64,000 nucleotides of DNA from positions 2,852,001-2,916,000 of the forward strand of contig OZ242331.1 of NCBI GenBank assembly GCA_965208275.1, written 5' to 3'. The notes beneath the pieces were generated by a model that did not search any database, was not told where the DNA came from, and saw nothing but the letters and a program-made list of their open reading frames with translations. Of the stretch, positions 17,461-25,261 are shown piece by piece. The translations under genes and the position numbers were made by a program. Within the stretch, counting starts at the first letter, position 1. Each line of letters begins with the position of its first letter. The DNA is from Bin5 sp022827195. Its GTDB lineage: Bacteria > Chloroflexota > Anaerolineae > Caldilineales > Caldilineaceae.

Positions 17461-18864
17461 ATGGCAGAAAAACGTTTGAACCGTCGTGACTTTCTGAGAG
17501 TTGGCAGTATGTCGGCAGCCGGCCTTACGTTGGCCGCCTGTGCAGTTCAGCCAGCTCCGGACAGCTCGGCCGAACCTGAATCCGGAATGGCCCAAGCAGA
17601 TGCGCCAGCCCCAGAAGTCATTGAGATATCCGCTGCCAGACATGGCTTTGATGATGATGCGGTGCTTGAAGGGGAGATTATTTCTGTGTTTCGAGAAAGT
17701 CATCCCCACATGAATGTCAAGCCCATAGCATTGCCCTGGGAAGATTACAACACCAAGATCCCGGTCATGATCGCCGGGGGAACGGCGCCGGACACGTTTG
17801 CCTGCCATCCCGCGTTGATGTTCCAGGTTGTACACGCAGGGGCCGCGATTCCCATTAACGAATATATTGATGCGGACTCCGACTTGAACTACGATGACAT
17901 TCTGTTCCCCGGCGATGCCAGATTCGGGGACGACATTATGGGGTTGCCGCTCTGGACCTCGTCCCATTGCCTGAGATTCAACAAGGATCTCTTCGAGAAG
18001 GCAGGATTGCCCACCCCGGCCGACCTTTATTGGGAGGACGGAGAGGACGGATGGAATACTGACAGCTTCGTGGAGATGCTGAAAGAACTCAGCATCGATA
18101 CGGATGGAGATGGACAAATCGATCAATGGGGATGCGAGGGTTATTGGGGAACCCACACCCTGGCCATCGTCCGCGCCTTCGGCGGCGATTACCTGGACGA
18201 TCTGTTCGACCCAAGCAAGTGTACTGTGGAAAGCGCAGAGGTCAAGGCAGCGGTCCAATGGATGGCCGATTGTGTCCTGAAACATGAGGTCCAGCCTTCG
18301 CCGGCCCTGAATCTGGCTGAGTTGGGTATCGAATTTAGATCCGGCGTGATCGGTATGGGCATGGCCGCCGGGGGCGCAGTAGAGGATATTCGACCAGGAC
18401 GGGAGTTTCCCTTTGGCTGGGACTTGGTCCCGCTACCCGCCGGGCCTGAAGGCTTCATTGTCTGGGGCGACACGGACCAGTCTGTGACTTCGAGCACCAC
18501 ACCAAACCCCGACGCTGTCTACGAATGGATGAGCTGGCGAAGCAGCGCGGAGGCTGTACAGCAGACGTATGATGCGGGCGTCCTGCTGGCCACCTATTAT
18601 ATGCCAACCCGCAAGTCTATTTTCGACATGGAGGCATACAACAAGCCGCTGAGGGATGGTGGTCTTGATCCCAAGATGATCCCACGCCTCCTTGGCCACG
18701 TGAAGCCAGATCCCTTCGTGTACAGAACGCCGGCTGCCCTCAAAATTATCTTCACGATAGTGTACGAAGAGATAAGGAATGTGCTGCGGGGCACCAAGGA
18801 TATCGATGAGGCCATGGCAGAAGCCTGTGTGCTAACTGAAGAGGCTCTGGCCGAAGTCTCCTAG
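17461..18864 (+). CDS. ABC sugar-type importer, solute-binding lipoprotein (cluster A)
   Basis: 467 residues. The ATG at 17461 follows GGGAGAAA and gives a twin-arginine signal NRRDFLRV, a hydrophobic core and the lipobox LAAC, so the protein is exported folded and lipid-anchored. The mature part is a family 1 (MalE/UgpB-like) extracellular binding protein: an N-terminal lobe with EGEIISVFRESHP, then GTAPDTFACHP and the hinge segments typical of the family. It should deliver an oligosaccharide, polyol or glycerol-phosphate-like ligand to the permeases at 19352 and 20273. No ATPase gene is nearby, so a shared MsmK/UgpC-type ATPase is expected elsewhere. A 12-bp-stem hairpin follows. Confidence 0.9.
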   Translation: MAEKRLNRRDFLRVGSMSAAGLTLAACAVQPAPDSSAEPESGMAQADAPAPEVIEISAARHGFDDDAVLEGEIISVFRESHPHMNVKPIALPWEDYNTKIPVMIAGGTAPDTFACHPALMFQVVHAGAAIPINEYIDADSDLNYDDILFPGDARFGDDIMGLPLWTSSHCLRFNKDLFEKAGLPTPADLYWEDGEDGWNTDSFVEMLKELSIDTDGDGQIDQWGCEGYWGTHTLAIVRAFGGDYLDDLFDPSKCTVESAEVKAAVQWMADCVLKHEVQPSPALNLAELGIEFRSGVIGMGMAAGGAVEDIRPGREFPFGWDLVPLPAGPEGFIVWGDTDQSVTSSTTPNPDAVYEWMSWRSSAEAVQQTYDAGVLLATYYMPTRKSIFDMEAYNKPLRDGGLDPKMIPRLLGHVKPDPFVYRTPAALKIIFTIVYEEIRNVLRGTKDIDEAMAEACVLTEEALAEVS

Positions 18865-18907
18865 GGCAAAAGAATCGCCGGTTAGACATATTTACGCCGC
18901 GAAATAG

Positions 18908-18974
18908 TAGGAACAGAGAGCAGGGAGGCACATTCACATCTTATGCTGCCAGCGAACTTTGATCTCTGTTCCTA
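18908..18974 (+). terminator. Hairpin after the binding-protein gene
   Basis: Perfect 12-bp arms TAGGAACAGAGA and TCTCTGTTCCTA enclose 43 bases, beginning 44 bases after the stop. There is no long T run. In importer operons such a structure usually protects the binding-protein transcript or reduces read-through into the permeases. Confidence 0.5.
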
Positions 18975-19043
18975 TTGGTTTCTGCCGCTACGCGTCGCTG
19001 CGCTTACCGGAGAAGCCGGCGGGTGTGACCTGAATCTTAGGAA

Positions 19044-19192
19044 GTAGCATCCCTTCGACAAGCTCAGGACAGGCCCGAGTAGGGTGGAGCGGAGCGGAAA
19101 CCGTTTCCAGGGGTGCGGCTCAAGCAACGATTCGAGGCTAACCCGCACCTTTCGATACGCCTCCGCTCTGCTTCGGCTACTCAAGATGCTAC
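19044..19192. repeat. Intergenic palindromic repeat, family 2
   Basis: Outer arms GTAGCATC / GATGCTAC and inner GC-rich arms form a large imperfect palindrome. Its right half (CGCACC-TTTCGATACGCC, then CTACTCAAGATGCTAC) closely matches the palindrome at 26125-26265. The left half contains CTTCGACAAGCTCAGGACA, a motif common in dispersed bacterial repeats. Confidence 0.6.
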
Positions 19193-19278
19193 ATTCTGAA
19201 AATTCGCCTAAATTCTGGGACACACCCGAAGCCGGTTGAGCATTGACGGGCAAGAGATTCGAGCCTATCATACCCCGT

Positions 19279-19308
19279 GTTTACCCGTAAACGTGTTTAC
19301 GCATAAAC
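19279..19308. promoter_or_regulatory. Operator-like array of alternating half-sites
   Basis: Four hexamers follow each other at a strict 8-bp period: GTTTAC, GTAAAC, GTTTAC and ATAAAC, each separated by 2 bases. Neighbouring pairs form inverted repeats like the operators of LacI/GalR-family sugar repressors. The array ends 43 bases before the first permease start. No LacI-type gene is in the window, so the regulator is unidentified. Confidence 0.4.
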
Positions 19309-19351
19309 CGGGGGCTTTTCCGCGTTCTCCCATAAAGGAAAAGACGTCAAC

Positions 19352-20239
19352 ATGCTGGGCAAAAATAGAATGTTCTGGCGACGCAACATTGAGGGTTATC
19401 TTTTCATCTCACCCTGGATTATTGGTTTTGTCGTGTTCACCGCCGGGGCCTTGCTCGGCTCATTCTCAATCAGCCTGACCAAATGGAATGTCGTCGGTAC
19501 GCCTGAGATTGTGGGGTTGGCGAACTACCAGAAGATGGTGGAAGATCGGTTCTTTTGGCAGTCGATCAAGGTCACCCTCTACTATCTGCTCAACGTGCCC
19601 CTCAACGTCGTCTTGGGGCTGCTCCTCGCCCTGCTTCTCAATCAGAAAGTGAAGGGGCTTTCTGTCTTTCGCACCATCTTCTTTTTGCCAAGCGTAGCCT
19701 CAGTCGTCGCGGTTTCGTTGTTGTGGATGTGGATCTTTAACCCGCGCTTCGGTATCATTAACGTCCTGCTGAAAAAGATTGGCATCATTGGCCCCTTGTG
19801 GTTGGGGAGCGAAGCATGGGCGATTCCTGCGCTGATCATCATGAGTATCTGGGGAGTCGGCGGCGGTATGCTCATCTACCTGGGCGCATTGCAGGGCATT
19901 CCTACCGCCTTTTATGAGGCGGCCACCTTAGATGGCGCCGGCGCCTGGAAGAAGCTTCTCCACATAACGGTTCCCATGATCACGCCGGTCTTGTTGCTCA
20001 ATCTGGTCATGGGCGTGATTGTCTCATTCCAGGTTTTTACCCAGGCCTACGTCATGACCGATGGTGGCCCTAACTACGCTACGCTCTTCTATGTGATGTA
20101 CTTGTACCAGCAGGCTTTCGTGTGGTTCAACATGGGCTATGCATCGGCGTTGAGCTGGGTCTTGTTCCTGATCATTTTGGTCTTCACCGTCATCATCCTC
20201 AAAACGTCCTCCAGTTGGGTCTACTATGAGAGTGACTGA
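19352..20239 (+). CDS. ABC importer permease, MalF/UgpA type (cluster A)
   Basis: 295 residues, start ATG after an AAAGGAAAAG ribosome site. Six membrane helices are visible, starting with YLFISPWIIGFVVFTAGALL. The cytoplasmic EAA loop that contacts the ATPase reads YEAATLDGAGAWKKLLHITVP (about 189-209). It pairs with the permease at 20273 and the binding protein at 17461. The gap from the binding-protein gene (about 490 bp) holds a hairpin, a palindromic repeat and an operator-like array, so the permeases may have their own promoter. Confidence 0.9.
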   Translation: MLGKNRMFWRRNIEGYLFISPWIIGFVVFTAGALLGSFSISLTKWNVVGTPEIVGLANYQKMVEDRFFWQSIKVTLYYLLNVPLNVVLGLLLALLLNQKVKGLSVFRTIFFLPSVASVVAVSLLWMWIFNPRFGIINVLLKKIGIIGPLWLGSEAWAIPALIIMSIWGVGGGMLIYLGALQGIPTAFYEAATLDGAGAWKKLLHITVPMITPVLLLNLVMGVIVSFQVFTQAYVMTDGGPNYATLFYVMYLYQQAFVWFNMGYASALSWVLFLIILVFTVIILKTSSSWVYYESD

Positions 20240-20240
20240 G

Positions 20241-20279
20241 GCCTGCCACTTTCGTCGTCGGAGGTGATTCTCGTGTCCA
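20241..20279 (+). promoter_or_regulatory. Duplicated translation-initiation leader, copy 1
   Basis: 39 bases (GCCTGCCAC...GTCGGAGGTGAT...CTCGTGTCC) recur at 21401-21439 with 3 mismatches. The block includes a near-perfect anti-16S match, GGAGGTGAT, and the GTG start at 20273 with an 8-base spacing, which decides the start of the second permease. Confidence 0.7.
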
Positions 20280-21184
20280 GTCAAATCGCTGCTGAAAGCG
20301 TCCCTGGCCGGCAGAAACGCGATCTCTCTTCTGTCAGATACTTCCAGAGCCGACGATTCCAAAATCGCGTTGCTACTATCCTCATCTTTCTTGTGTTAAT
20401 TGCTGGTACCATTTTTGTCATGCTGCCTTTTTTCTGGATGATCAGCACTTCGCTGAAAAGACCGGGAACAGAATTTGCCTTTCCCATCGAATGGATTCCG
20501 AATCCGCCCTACTGGCCGAACTATCCAGATGCATGGACGCTTTTGCCCTTCAGTACATGGTTTTTAAATACAGTGAACATCACCTCCGTCAGCATCATCG
20601 GCCACGTGGTGTCCTGTGCAATCGTCGGCTTTGGGTTTGCCCGCATCCGCTTTGTGGGACGTGATGCGCTCTTTGTGCTGGTCCTGGCCACCCTGATGTT
20701 GCCCTATCCTTCCATCGTGGCCCCCCTATTTTTGCTCTTCAAGAACTTGGGCTGGATCGATACGTTTTTACCCCTGATCGTGCCGACCTTCTTTGCCAGC
20801 AATGCCTTCTACATTTTTCTACTGCGGCAATTTTTCAGGACCATACCCATGGATCTGGATGACGCGGCAAGAGTTGATGGCTGTAACACCTTTGGGGTCT
20901 TCTGGCACATAGCGCTGCCTCTGACGAGACCCGCTATGGGGGTTATTGCTGTTTTTTCCTTCATGCTTCATTGGAACGATTTTCTGGGACCGCTTATCTT
21001 CCTGTCCACAACGGAAAACTTCACGCTGGCCCTCGGCTTGCGCTTCTTTCAGGGCCAATACCAGGTCCAATGGTCACTGCTTATGGCCACCTCCCTCGTG
21101 ATCCTTATGCCCACCATTGTCGTCTTCTTCGTTGCTCAAAAATATTATATTCAGGGCATCGTGGTGACCGGTATCAAGGGCTAA
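20273..21184 (+). CDS. ABC importer permease, MalG/UgpE type (cluster A)
   Basis: 303 residues from the GTG placed 8 bases after GGAGG. About 35 N-terminal residues are cytoplasmic, followed by six membrane helices (first TILIFLVLIAGTIFVMLPFF). The EAA loop is DLDDAARVDGCNTFGVFWHI (about 193-212), the usual ATPase contact. It completes the importer with the genes at 17461 and 19352. Only 33 bases separate it from the previous gene, so the two permeases are co-transcribed. A C-terminal helix ending YYIQGIVVTGIKG is the standard end for this family. Confidence 0.92.
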   Translation: MSSQIAAESVPGRQKRDLSSVRYFQSRRFQNRVATILIFLVLIAGTIFVMLPFFWMISTSLKRPGTEFAFPIEWIPNPPYWPNYPDAWTLLPFSTWFLNTVNITSVSIIGHVVSCAIVGFGFARIRFVGRDALFVLVLATLMLPYPSIVAPLFLLFKNLGWIDTFLPLIVPTFFASNAFYIFLLRQFFRTIPMDLDDAARVDGCNTFGVFWHIALPLTRPAMGVIAVFSFMLHWNDFLGPLIFLSTTENFTLALGLRFFQGQYQVQWSLLMATSLVILMPTIVVFFVAQKYYIQGIVVTGIKG

Positions 21185-21199
21185 GAGGTGTGTAACATC

Positions 21200-21427
21200 G
21201 TGCAGAAGCAATCCACTCGCGCGTTTCTTATGGTACTATCGATTTTTCCGCTGATAATCGCCGCCTGCGTGCCGTTGACGCTGCGATCTGATTTATCCAG
21301 GATGAGACTGAGGGGTGAGAAACCCCGCACTAAAGTATCGGGGCTTCCAGTAGCTCAACCGGGGTTTTTCTTTAAGAAAAGCCGGATTGAGCTTGCGATG
21401 GCCTGCCACATTCGCCGTCGGAGGTGA
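21200..21427 (+). CDS. Short lipoprotein-signal ORF, probably a truncated gene
   Basis: From the GTG at 21200 the first 26 residues are a clean lipoprotein signal (AFLMVLSIFPLIIAACVP). After about 10 further residues the frame runs through a terminator-like hairpin and into the leader of the next gene, ending at 21427 inside it. It looks like the 5' end of a lost lipoprotein gene, possibly the original start of the gene at 21433. Short expressed lipopeptides exist, so a real product is not excluded. Confidence 0.35.
   Translation: MQKQSTRAFLMVLSIFPLIIAACVPLTLRSDLSRMRLRGEKPRTKVSGLPVAQPGFFFKKSRIELAMACHIRRRR
21312..21373 (+). terminator. Terminator or attenuator-like structure before the CRTAC1 gene
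   Basis: AAACCCCG at 21320-21327 pairs perfectly with CGGGGTTT at 21360-21367, followed by TTCTTT. The same CCCCG can instead pair with a nearer CGGGG (21339-21343) or with the upstream GGGGT (21312-21316), so several exclusive folds exist. It ends the permease operon or attenuates read-through into the next gene. Confidence 0.5.
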
Positions 21428-21439
21428 TACTCGTGTCCA
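21401..21439 (+). promoter_or_regulatory. Duplicated translation-initiation leader, copy 2
   Basis: A second copy of the 39-base leader at 20241-20279, with the same GGAGGTGAT and GTG (21433) spacing. It sets the start of the CRTAC1/UnbV lipoprotein and suggests the initiation region was duplicated from the permease gene or placed before both. Confidence 0.7.
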
Positions 21440-23307
21440 ATAGGACAAAAATCAAGCCTCTCATCCCCCTGTTGAAACAAGGGGGCTTTCCCGGCTTTTC
21501 TCGTAAGATCATGGTGGGCCTATTTGGGGCCTTACTAGCCATCGCCTTAACCAGCTGCCAGCAAATTGAAACGTCATCTGAAACAGACGTTGTCTTTGGC
21601 ACGAGCACCCCGGGTACGCCGATCACCCCGGGTTCGCCAAATGGTGCACCGACCTCAACACCAGCCGTGTCGCTAGAGGTATCGCTAGCGATATCGGGGC
21701 AACCACACCGGGCCTCACCCTACCCCTGTGAAGATCGCTTCATCCCCCATTCTCTTGAACATATCACCGCCATTTCAGGTGAGATTGTCAGGAAGTTCGG
21801 TAGTAACGGTGCCGGTCTGGCCATAAACGATCTTGACCGTGATGGCGATCTGGATCTGGTGCTGGCGAATTTGGCTGGTTTTAATGCCATCTTTTGGAAC
21901 GAAGGCGATTTCGCCTTTCAGAAGCAGGAATTCCCTTTCGGTCAGTCGCGCGCCGTCAGCATCGTCGATATTGATGGCGACGGCTGGCAGGACATTGTCT
22001 TTGCCCGGCGCGAAACGGCTCCCAGCGTATGGATGAACGATGGCACGTTTCAAAAGGGTGAAAACAATCAGAAAACTCACAGACAAACATCAGCCCAGCC
22101 TGGTCAACAGCAAATCAAACAGATAGACGGATTCACGCGTTTAGATCGGTTCAGCCCTTCCCAACGGGCCTACACCTTCGCCTGGGCCGATCTGGATGGT
22201 GATGTTGATCTGGATCTTGTCCTGGCGACCTATCAAACCGAGTACAGGCGCTTTAATAACTATGACTTGAGCGGGGGCGGCGTGGTCTACTATGAAAACA
22301 GGGGAGACGACTTTATAGCGACCCATCTGGCGACCTATTCGCAAGCCTTGGCCCTGCTGCTGGTGGACCTGAATGAGGATGAACATCTGGATATCTGGGT
22401 AGGCCATGACTTTCTGATGCCTGACCAGGTCTGGTTGCGCACAGACGATGGCTGGCAGGAAGCAATCCGCTTCGATGAAATTGCCCAAAATACCATGAGC
22501 TTTGCGGCAGGTGATATCAACAACGACGGTGGCGTTGAGCTATTTGCCGCTGACATGATGCCCTATGAGCCTACCCAAGCGGCCCTGCTGGCCTGGGCTC
22601 CTTTAATGGAGACGATGGAAGACGTCGACGTCGCCCATGACCAGCAGATCATCCAAAACGTCCTTCAGGTTGCGACCGGCGATGGGGGATTTGAAAATCA
22701 GGCGGTTGCGCGAGGTGTAGAGGCGACGGGATGGAGCTGGTCGGCCCAATTTGGGGATCTGGACCAGGATGGTTTTCTGGATCTCTATGTGGTGAACGGC
22801 ATGGCAGCAGAAGAAATGTTTGGTCATCTGCCGAATAACGAATTGATCGAAGAAAATCTGGTCTTCCAGAACGATGGCTCGGGTCGTTTTAAGCCAAGGC
22901 CCGATTGGGGTCTCAACGCGACGGCTGGTGGTCGCGGTATGAACATGGCTGACTTGGACGGCGACGGTGATCTGGATATTGTGGTCAATAACCTGCTGTC
23001 GCCGGCCGTCGTCTACGAGAATCGGCTCTGTGGGGGCCATAGCCTGACCGTTGATCTCCAGTGGCCCAAAAGCAAGAATACCTATGCGATTGGCGCGCGG
23101 CTTGCGCTACAGACAACGACGGGTCGATATATGCGTGAGATTCGCTCCAATAGTGGATATTTGTCAGGCGAGCCGTCACAGGTTCACTTTGGTTTCCCCG
23201 CAGATAGCCGCCCCATCTCGCTGGATATCCAGTGGCCCGATGGTCGAAAGTCAACGCTTCCTGTGCCGCCATCAAGCACAAGGCTCATTGTAGAGCGCAC
23301 CAATTGA
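21433..23307 (+). CDS. CRTAC1-type lipoprotein: FG-GAP/VCBS beta-propeller plus ASPIC/UnbV domain
   Basis: 624 residues from the GTG. A hydrophobic segment ends in the lipobox LTSC (about residue 37), then a Gly/Pro/Thr linker. At least seven calcium-loop repeats follow, for example DLDRDGDLDLVLAN, DIDGDGWQDIVFA, DLNEDEHLDIWVG, DLDQDGFLDLYVVNG and DLDGDGDLDIVVNN, forming an integrin-like propeller. The C-terminal 90 residues (AIGARLALQTTTGRY, SGEPSQVHFGFP, DIQWPDGR) are the ASPIC/UnbV domain. Such proteins are extracellular binding modules of unclear role, common in polysaccharide- or glycoprotein-degrading bacteria. Here it follows an importer, suggesting that it captures the imported substrate at the surface. 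Confidence 0.88.
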   Translation: MSNRTKIKPLIPLLKQGGFPGFSRKIMVGLFGALLAIALTSCQQIETSSETDVVFGTSTPGTPITPGSPNGAPTSTPAVSLEVSLAISGQPHRASPYPCEDRFIPHSLEHITAISGEIVRKFGSNGAGLAINDLDRDGDLDLVLANLAGFNAIFWNEGDFAFQKQEFPFGQSRAVSIVDIDGDGWQDIVFARRETAPSVWMNDGTFQKGENNQKTHRQTSAQPGQQQIKQIDGFTRLDRFSPSQRAYTFAWADLDGDVDLDLVLATYQTEYRRFNNYDLSGGGVVYYENRGDDFIATHLATYSQALALLLVDLNEDEHLDIWVGHDFLMPDQVWLRTDDGWQEAIRFDEIAQNTMSFAAGDINNDGGVELFAADMMPYEPTQAALLAWAPLMETMEDVDVAHDQQIIQNVLQVATGDGGFENQAVARGVEATGWSWSAQFGDLDQDGFLDLYVVNGMAAEEMFGHLPNNELIEENLVFQNDGSGRFKPRPDWGLNATAGGRGMNMADLDGDGDLDIVVNNLLSPAVVYENRLCGGHSLTVDLQWPKSKNTYAIGARLALQTTTGRYMREIRSNSGYLSGEPSQVHFGFPADSRPISLDIQWPDGRKSTLPVPPSSTRLIVERTN

Positions 23308-23342
23308 TTCCGAAGCGAAAATGAATGAAAAGCATTTCATTT

Positions 23343-23411
23343 GATTTTTTGGCTGGTGATTGGCCGGTTCATGGCCTTGAATATCGCTTTTTAGAGGAGT
23401 ATCATACGAGG
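23343..23411 (+). repeat. 69-bp direct repeat, copy 2 (upstream of the amidohydrolase)
   Basis: Matches 17165-17233 at 66 of 69 positions with no gap, including the two TTGGC(C/T)GG boxes at an 11-bp period (23349 and 23360). It lies in the 320-bp gap before the amidohydrolase gene, in the same orientation and at about the same distance as copy 1 from its gene. Confidence 0.75.
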
Positions 23412-23431
23412 CGCAAACCAGCATTTCAGCG

Positions 23432-23511
23432 TGTCAGCACTTCAGCTTTTTTGCTTTTAGCTGATGGCTGACGCGCCATAGTATGGCGGCTGAAAGCGAA
23501 GCGTGCTGACA
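23432..23511 (+). promoter_or_regulatory. Large stem-loop in the amidohydrolase leader
   Basis: TGTCAGCAC (23432-23440) pairs with GTGCTGACA (23503-23511) and the adjoining TTCAGC pairs with GCTGAA (23489-23494). It lies between the 69-bp repeat and a second hairpin at 23593-23620, so the leader is strongly structured. Confidence 0.4.
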
Positions 23512-23592
23512 AGCTATTTACATAGGAGCCGCCGATGGCGCGGGGGGTGTGGGGGGTGTCCCTCCACATCTTTTTCCGCACCAGACGCCCGG

Positions 23593-23620
23593 TATGAAAC
23601 CCCCGGAACAGGGTTTCATA
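23593..23620 (+). promoter_or_regulatory. Hairpin abutting the ribosome site of the amidohydrolase
   Basis: Perfect 10-bp arms TATGAAACCC and GGGTTTCATA with an 8-base loop. The 3' arm ends at 23620, immediately before the GGAGA ribosome site (23621) and 10 bases before the ATG. It could limit translation or stabilise the message. Confidence 0.45.
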
Positions 23621-23630
23621 GGAGAACATC

Positions 23631-24845
23631 ATGAACGATAAGCAAAAAAATGGTATGTCACCAATCATCGATTGTGACGTACACCACGGTGACTTGGCGG
23701 ACCTATCTGCGCTCTATCCTTATCTGCCCCGTCACTATGTCGAATATATTGAAGATTTTGGCCCCCTGCTGCCAGATCTCGGTTATACAAACGTACCTCC
23801 CGCGGCAAACGCAACTCGCCACGACCTGTGGGAGAGCACAAGTATCAACCCGGCTACCGAGCCGGAGGGATACAATGGTCGGCCACATAAGAATTGGCAA
23901 CAACGACGAAGGACAGCGGGTAACCCAGCTAACCAGCCGGAGGTTTACATAAAACGCCATCTGGACGCCTATAATATTGGCCTGGCGGTCCTCACCGGTT
24001 CCGCTGTACCGTCTGCGGCCGCAGTTCATCCCGACGCAGACTACGGACATGCCCTTTGCCGCGCCCACAACGACTGGACGCTCGACCATTGGCTAAGCCA
24101 AGATTCTCGCTTTCGGTCCTCGATTCACATTGCGCCGCAGGACCCTGCCTTGGCCGTGCAAGAGATCGAGCGGCTTGGCCCACGCCCGGAGTTCATCCAG
24201 GTTTTGATGCCGGCAGGGGCGCGGCTGCCCTTTGGCAATCGTTTCTATCATCCCATCTATGCCGCCTGCCAGGAATTGGGTCTGCCGATGTGCGTCCACT
24301 TTGGTAGCGAAGGCGCGGGCATCTCCGCGCCACCCACGGGCACGGGATATCCTTCATACTACCTTGAGATGCGGATGGCTCGGCCGCAGACTGCAATGGC
24401 CCATCTAGCCAGCCTGATTTGTGAAGGCGTCTTCGAGAAATTCCCTGACTTCCGCTTTTTGTTTATAGAACACGATTTTTTCTGGGTGCCGGGCATGCTA
24501 TGGCACATGGACTCAGACTGGAAGGCTCTGCGCGATTATACGCCCTGGGTCAAGAAGCTGCCCAGTGAATATGTCCGCAACCATGTCCGCTTTGGCTCAC
24601 AACCCATGCCTGATATGCCCAGCCGTAAGGACCTGGCCCGTTTTCTAGAGTGGCTGCGGGCGGACGAAGTCCTGGTCTATACGTCTGACTTTCCCCATTG
24701 GGATATGGACGAACCCAGCACATTCTTGAGGGGTCACGACCCAGACCTACGCCGGCGGGTTATGGTAGAGACAGCCCGCGAGCTCTACCAGCTAGACAGT
24801 CAACTCACCAGTGCCCCTCGAGAGAATGCTGCTCGCGCCCTGTAG
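23631..24845 (+). CDS. Amidohydrolase family 2 metal-dependent hydrolase or decarboxylase
   Basis: 404 residues, ATG after GGAGAAC. The start SPIIDCDVHHG carries the metal-binding D-x-H-H variant of the amidohydrolase-2 HxH motif. Later family landmarks are a PVH-like MCVHFGSEG (about 224-232), RFLFIEHDFFWVPGML (about 278-293) and VLVYTSDFPHWDMDEP (about 349-364), the last holding the catalytic Asp. Relatives hydrolyse C-O or C-N bonds of cyclic or aromatic acids or decarboxylate them (4-oxalomesaconate hydratase/ACMSD-like branch). A Rieske protein and dehydrogenases downstream fit an aromatic or cyclic-acid route, but the substrate is unknown. Confidence 0.85.
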   Translation: MNDKQKNGMSPIIDCDVHHGDLADLSALYPYLPRHYVEYIEDFGPLLPDLGYTNVPPAANATRHDLWESTSINPATEPEGYNGRPHKNWQQRRRTAGNPANQPEVYIKRHLDAYNIGLAVLTGSAVPSAAAVHPDADYGHALCRAHNDWTLDHWLSQDSRFRSSIHIAPQDPALAVQEIERLGPRPEFIQVLMPAGARLPFGNRFYHPIYAACQELGLPMCVHFGSEGAGISAPPTGTGYPSYYLEMRMARPQTAMAHLASLICEGVFEKFPDFRFLFIEHDFFWVPGMLWHMDSDWKALRDYTPWVKKLPSEYVRNHVRFGSQPMPDMPSRKDLARFLEWLRADEVLVYTSDFPHWDMDEPSTFLRGHDPDLRRRVMVETARELYQLDSQLTSAPRENAARAL

Positions 24846-25261
24846 GCCTAATGAAATCTGGATATTACCGGAATTGGAAAGAAAATATGGTTCAATTGGA
24901 ATACATGTGATTGACGAGATAGGCGTCGGTTGCTGAAAGAAAAGAAAGTAAATCGCAAAAGGCGGACATTTGAAGCAGCCAACACTCGACCCCCTCTAAC
25001 TCCCCCTGCTAGGGGGAGGATGGTCATGGTCGAAAACGGCCTTTTTTGGCCATCATCGGTAAAAGTCCTTCCTGGCAGGAGAGATTCAGGGTGGTCGATG
25101 TCGTGCTTGCGTCGACACTCGTTTACTAAGGTAATGCGCTGATCCCATCAGCAGGTTTGCTTTGCTAGTCTCGATGTCACTCAGACTGTCTACCACATAA
25201 GATCCCGTTGCGCCGAAAATCTTATTGGACCGCATCTGCATCGGCCACAGGAGAAAGCTCT
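24846..25261 (+). other. Intergenic gap with one hairpin
   Basis: No convincing gene. A GC-rich hairpin CTCCCCC-TGCTA-GGGGGAG lies at 25000-25018 without a following T run. The rest shows nothing recognisable. Confidence 0.5.

Noticed and set aside
17191..18285. 364-codon minus-strand ORF antisense to the cluster A binding protein
   Set aside because: Opposite-strand shadow of a well-supported gene; no ribosome site or recognisable sequence.
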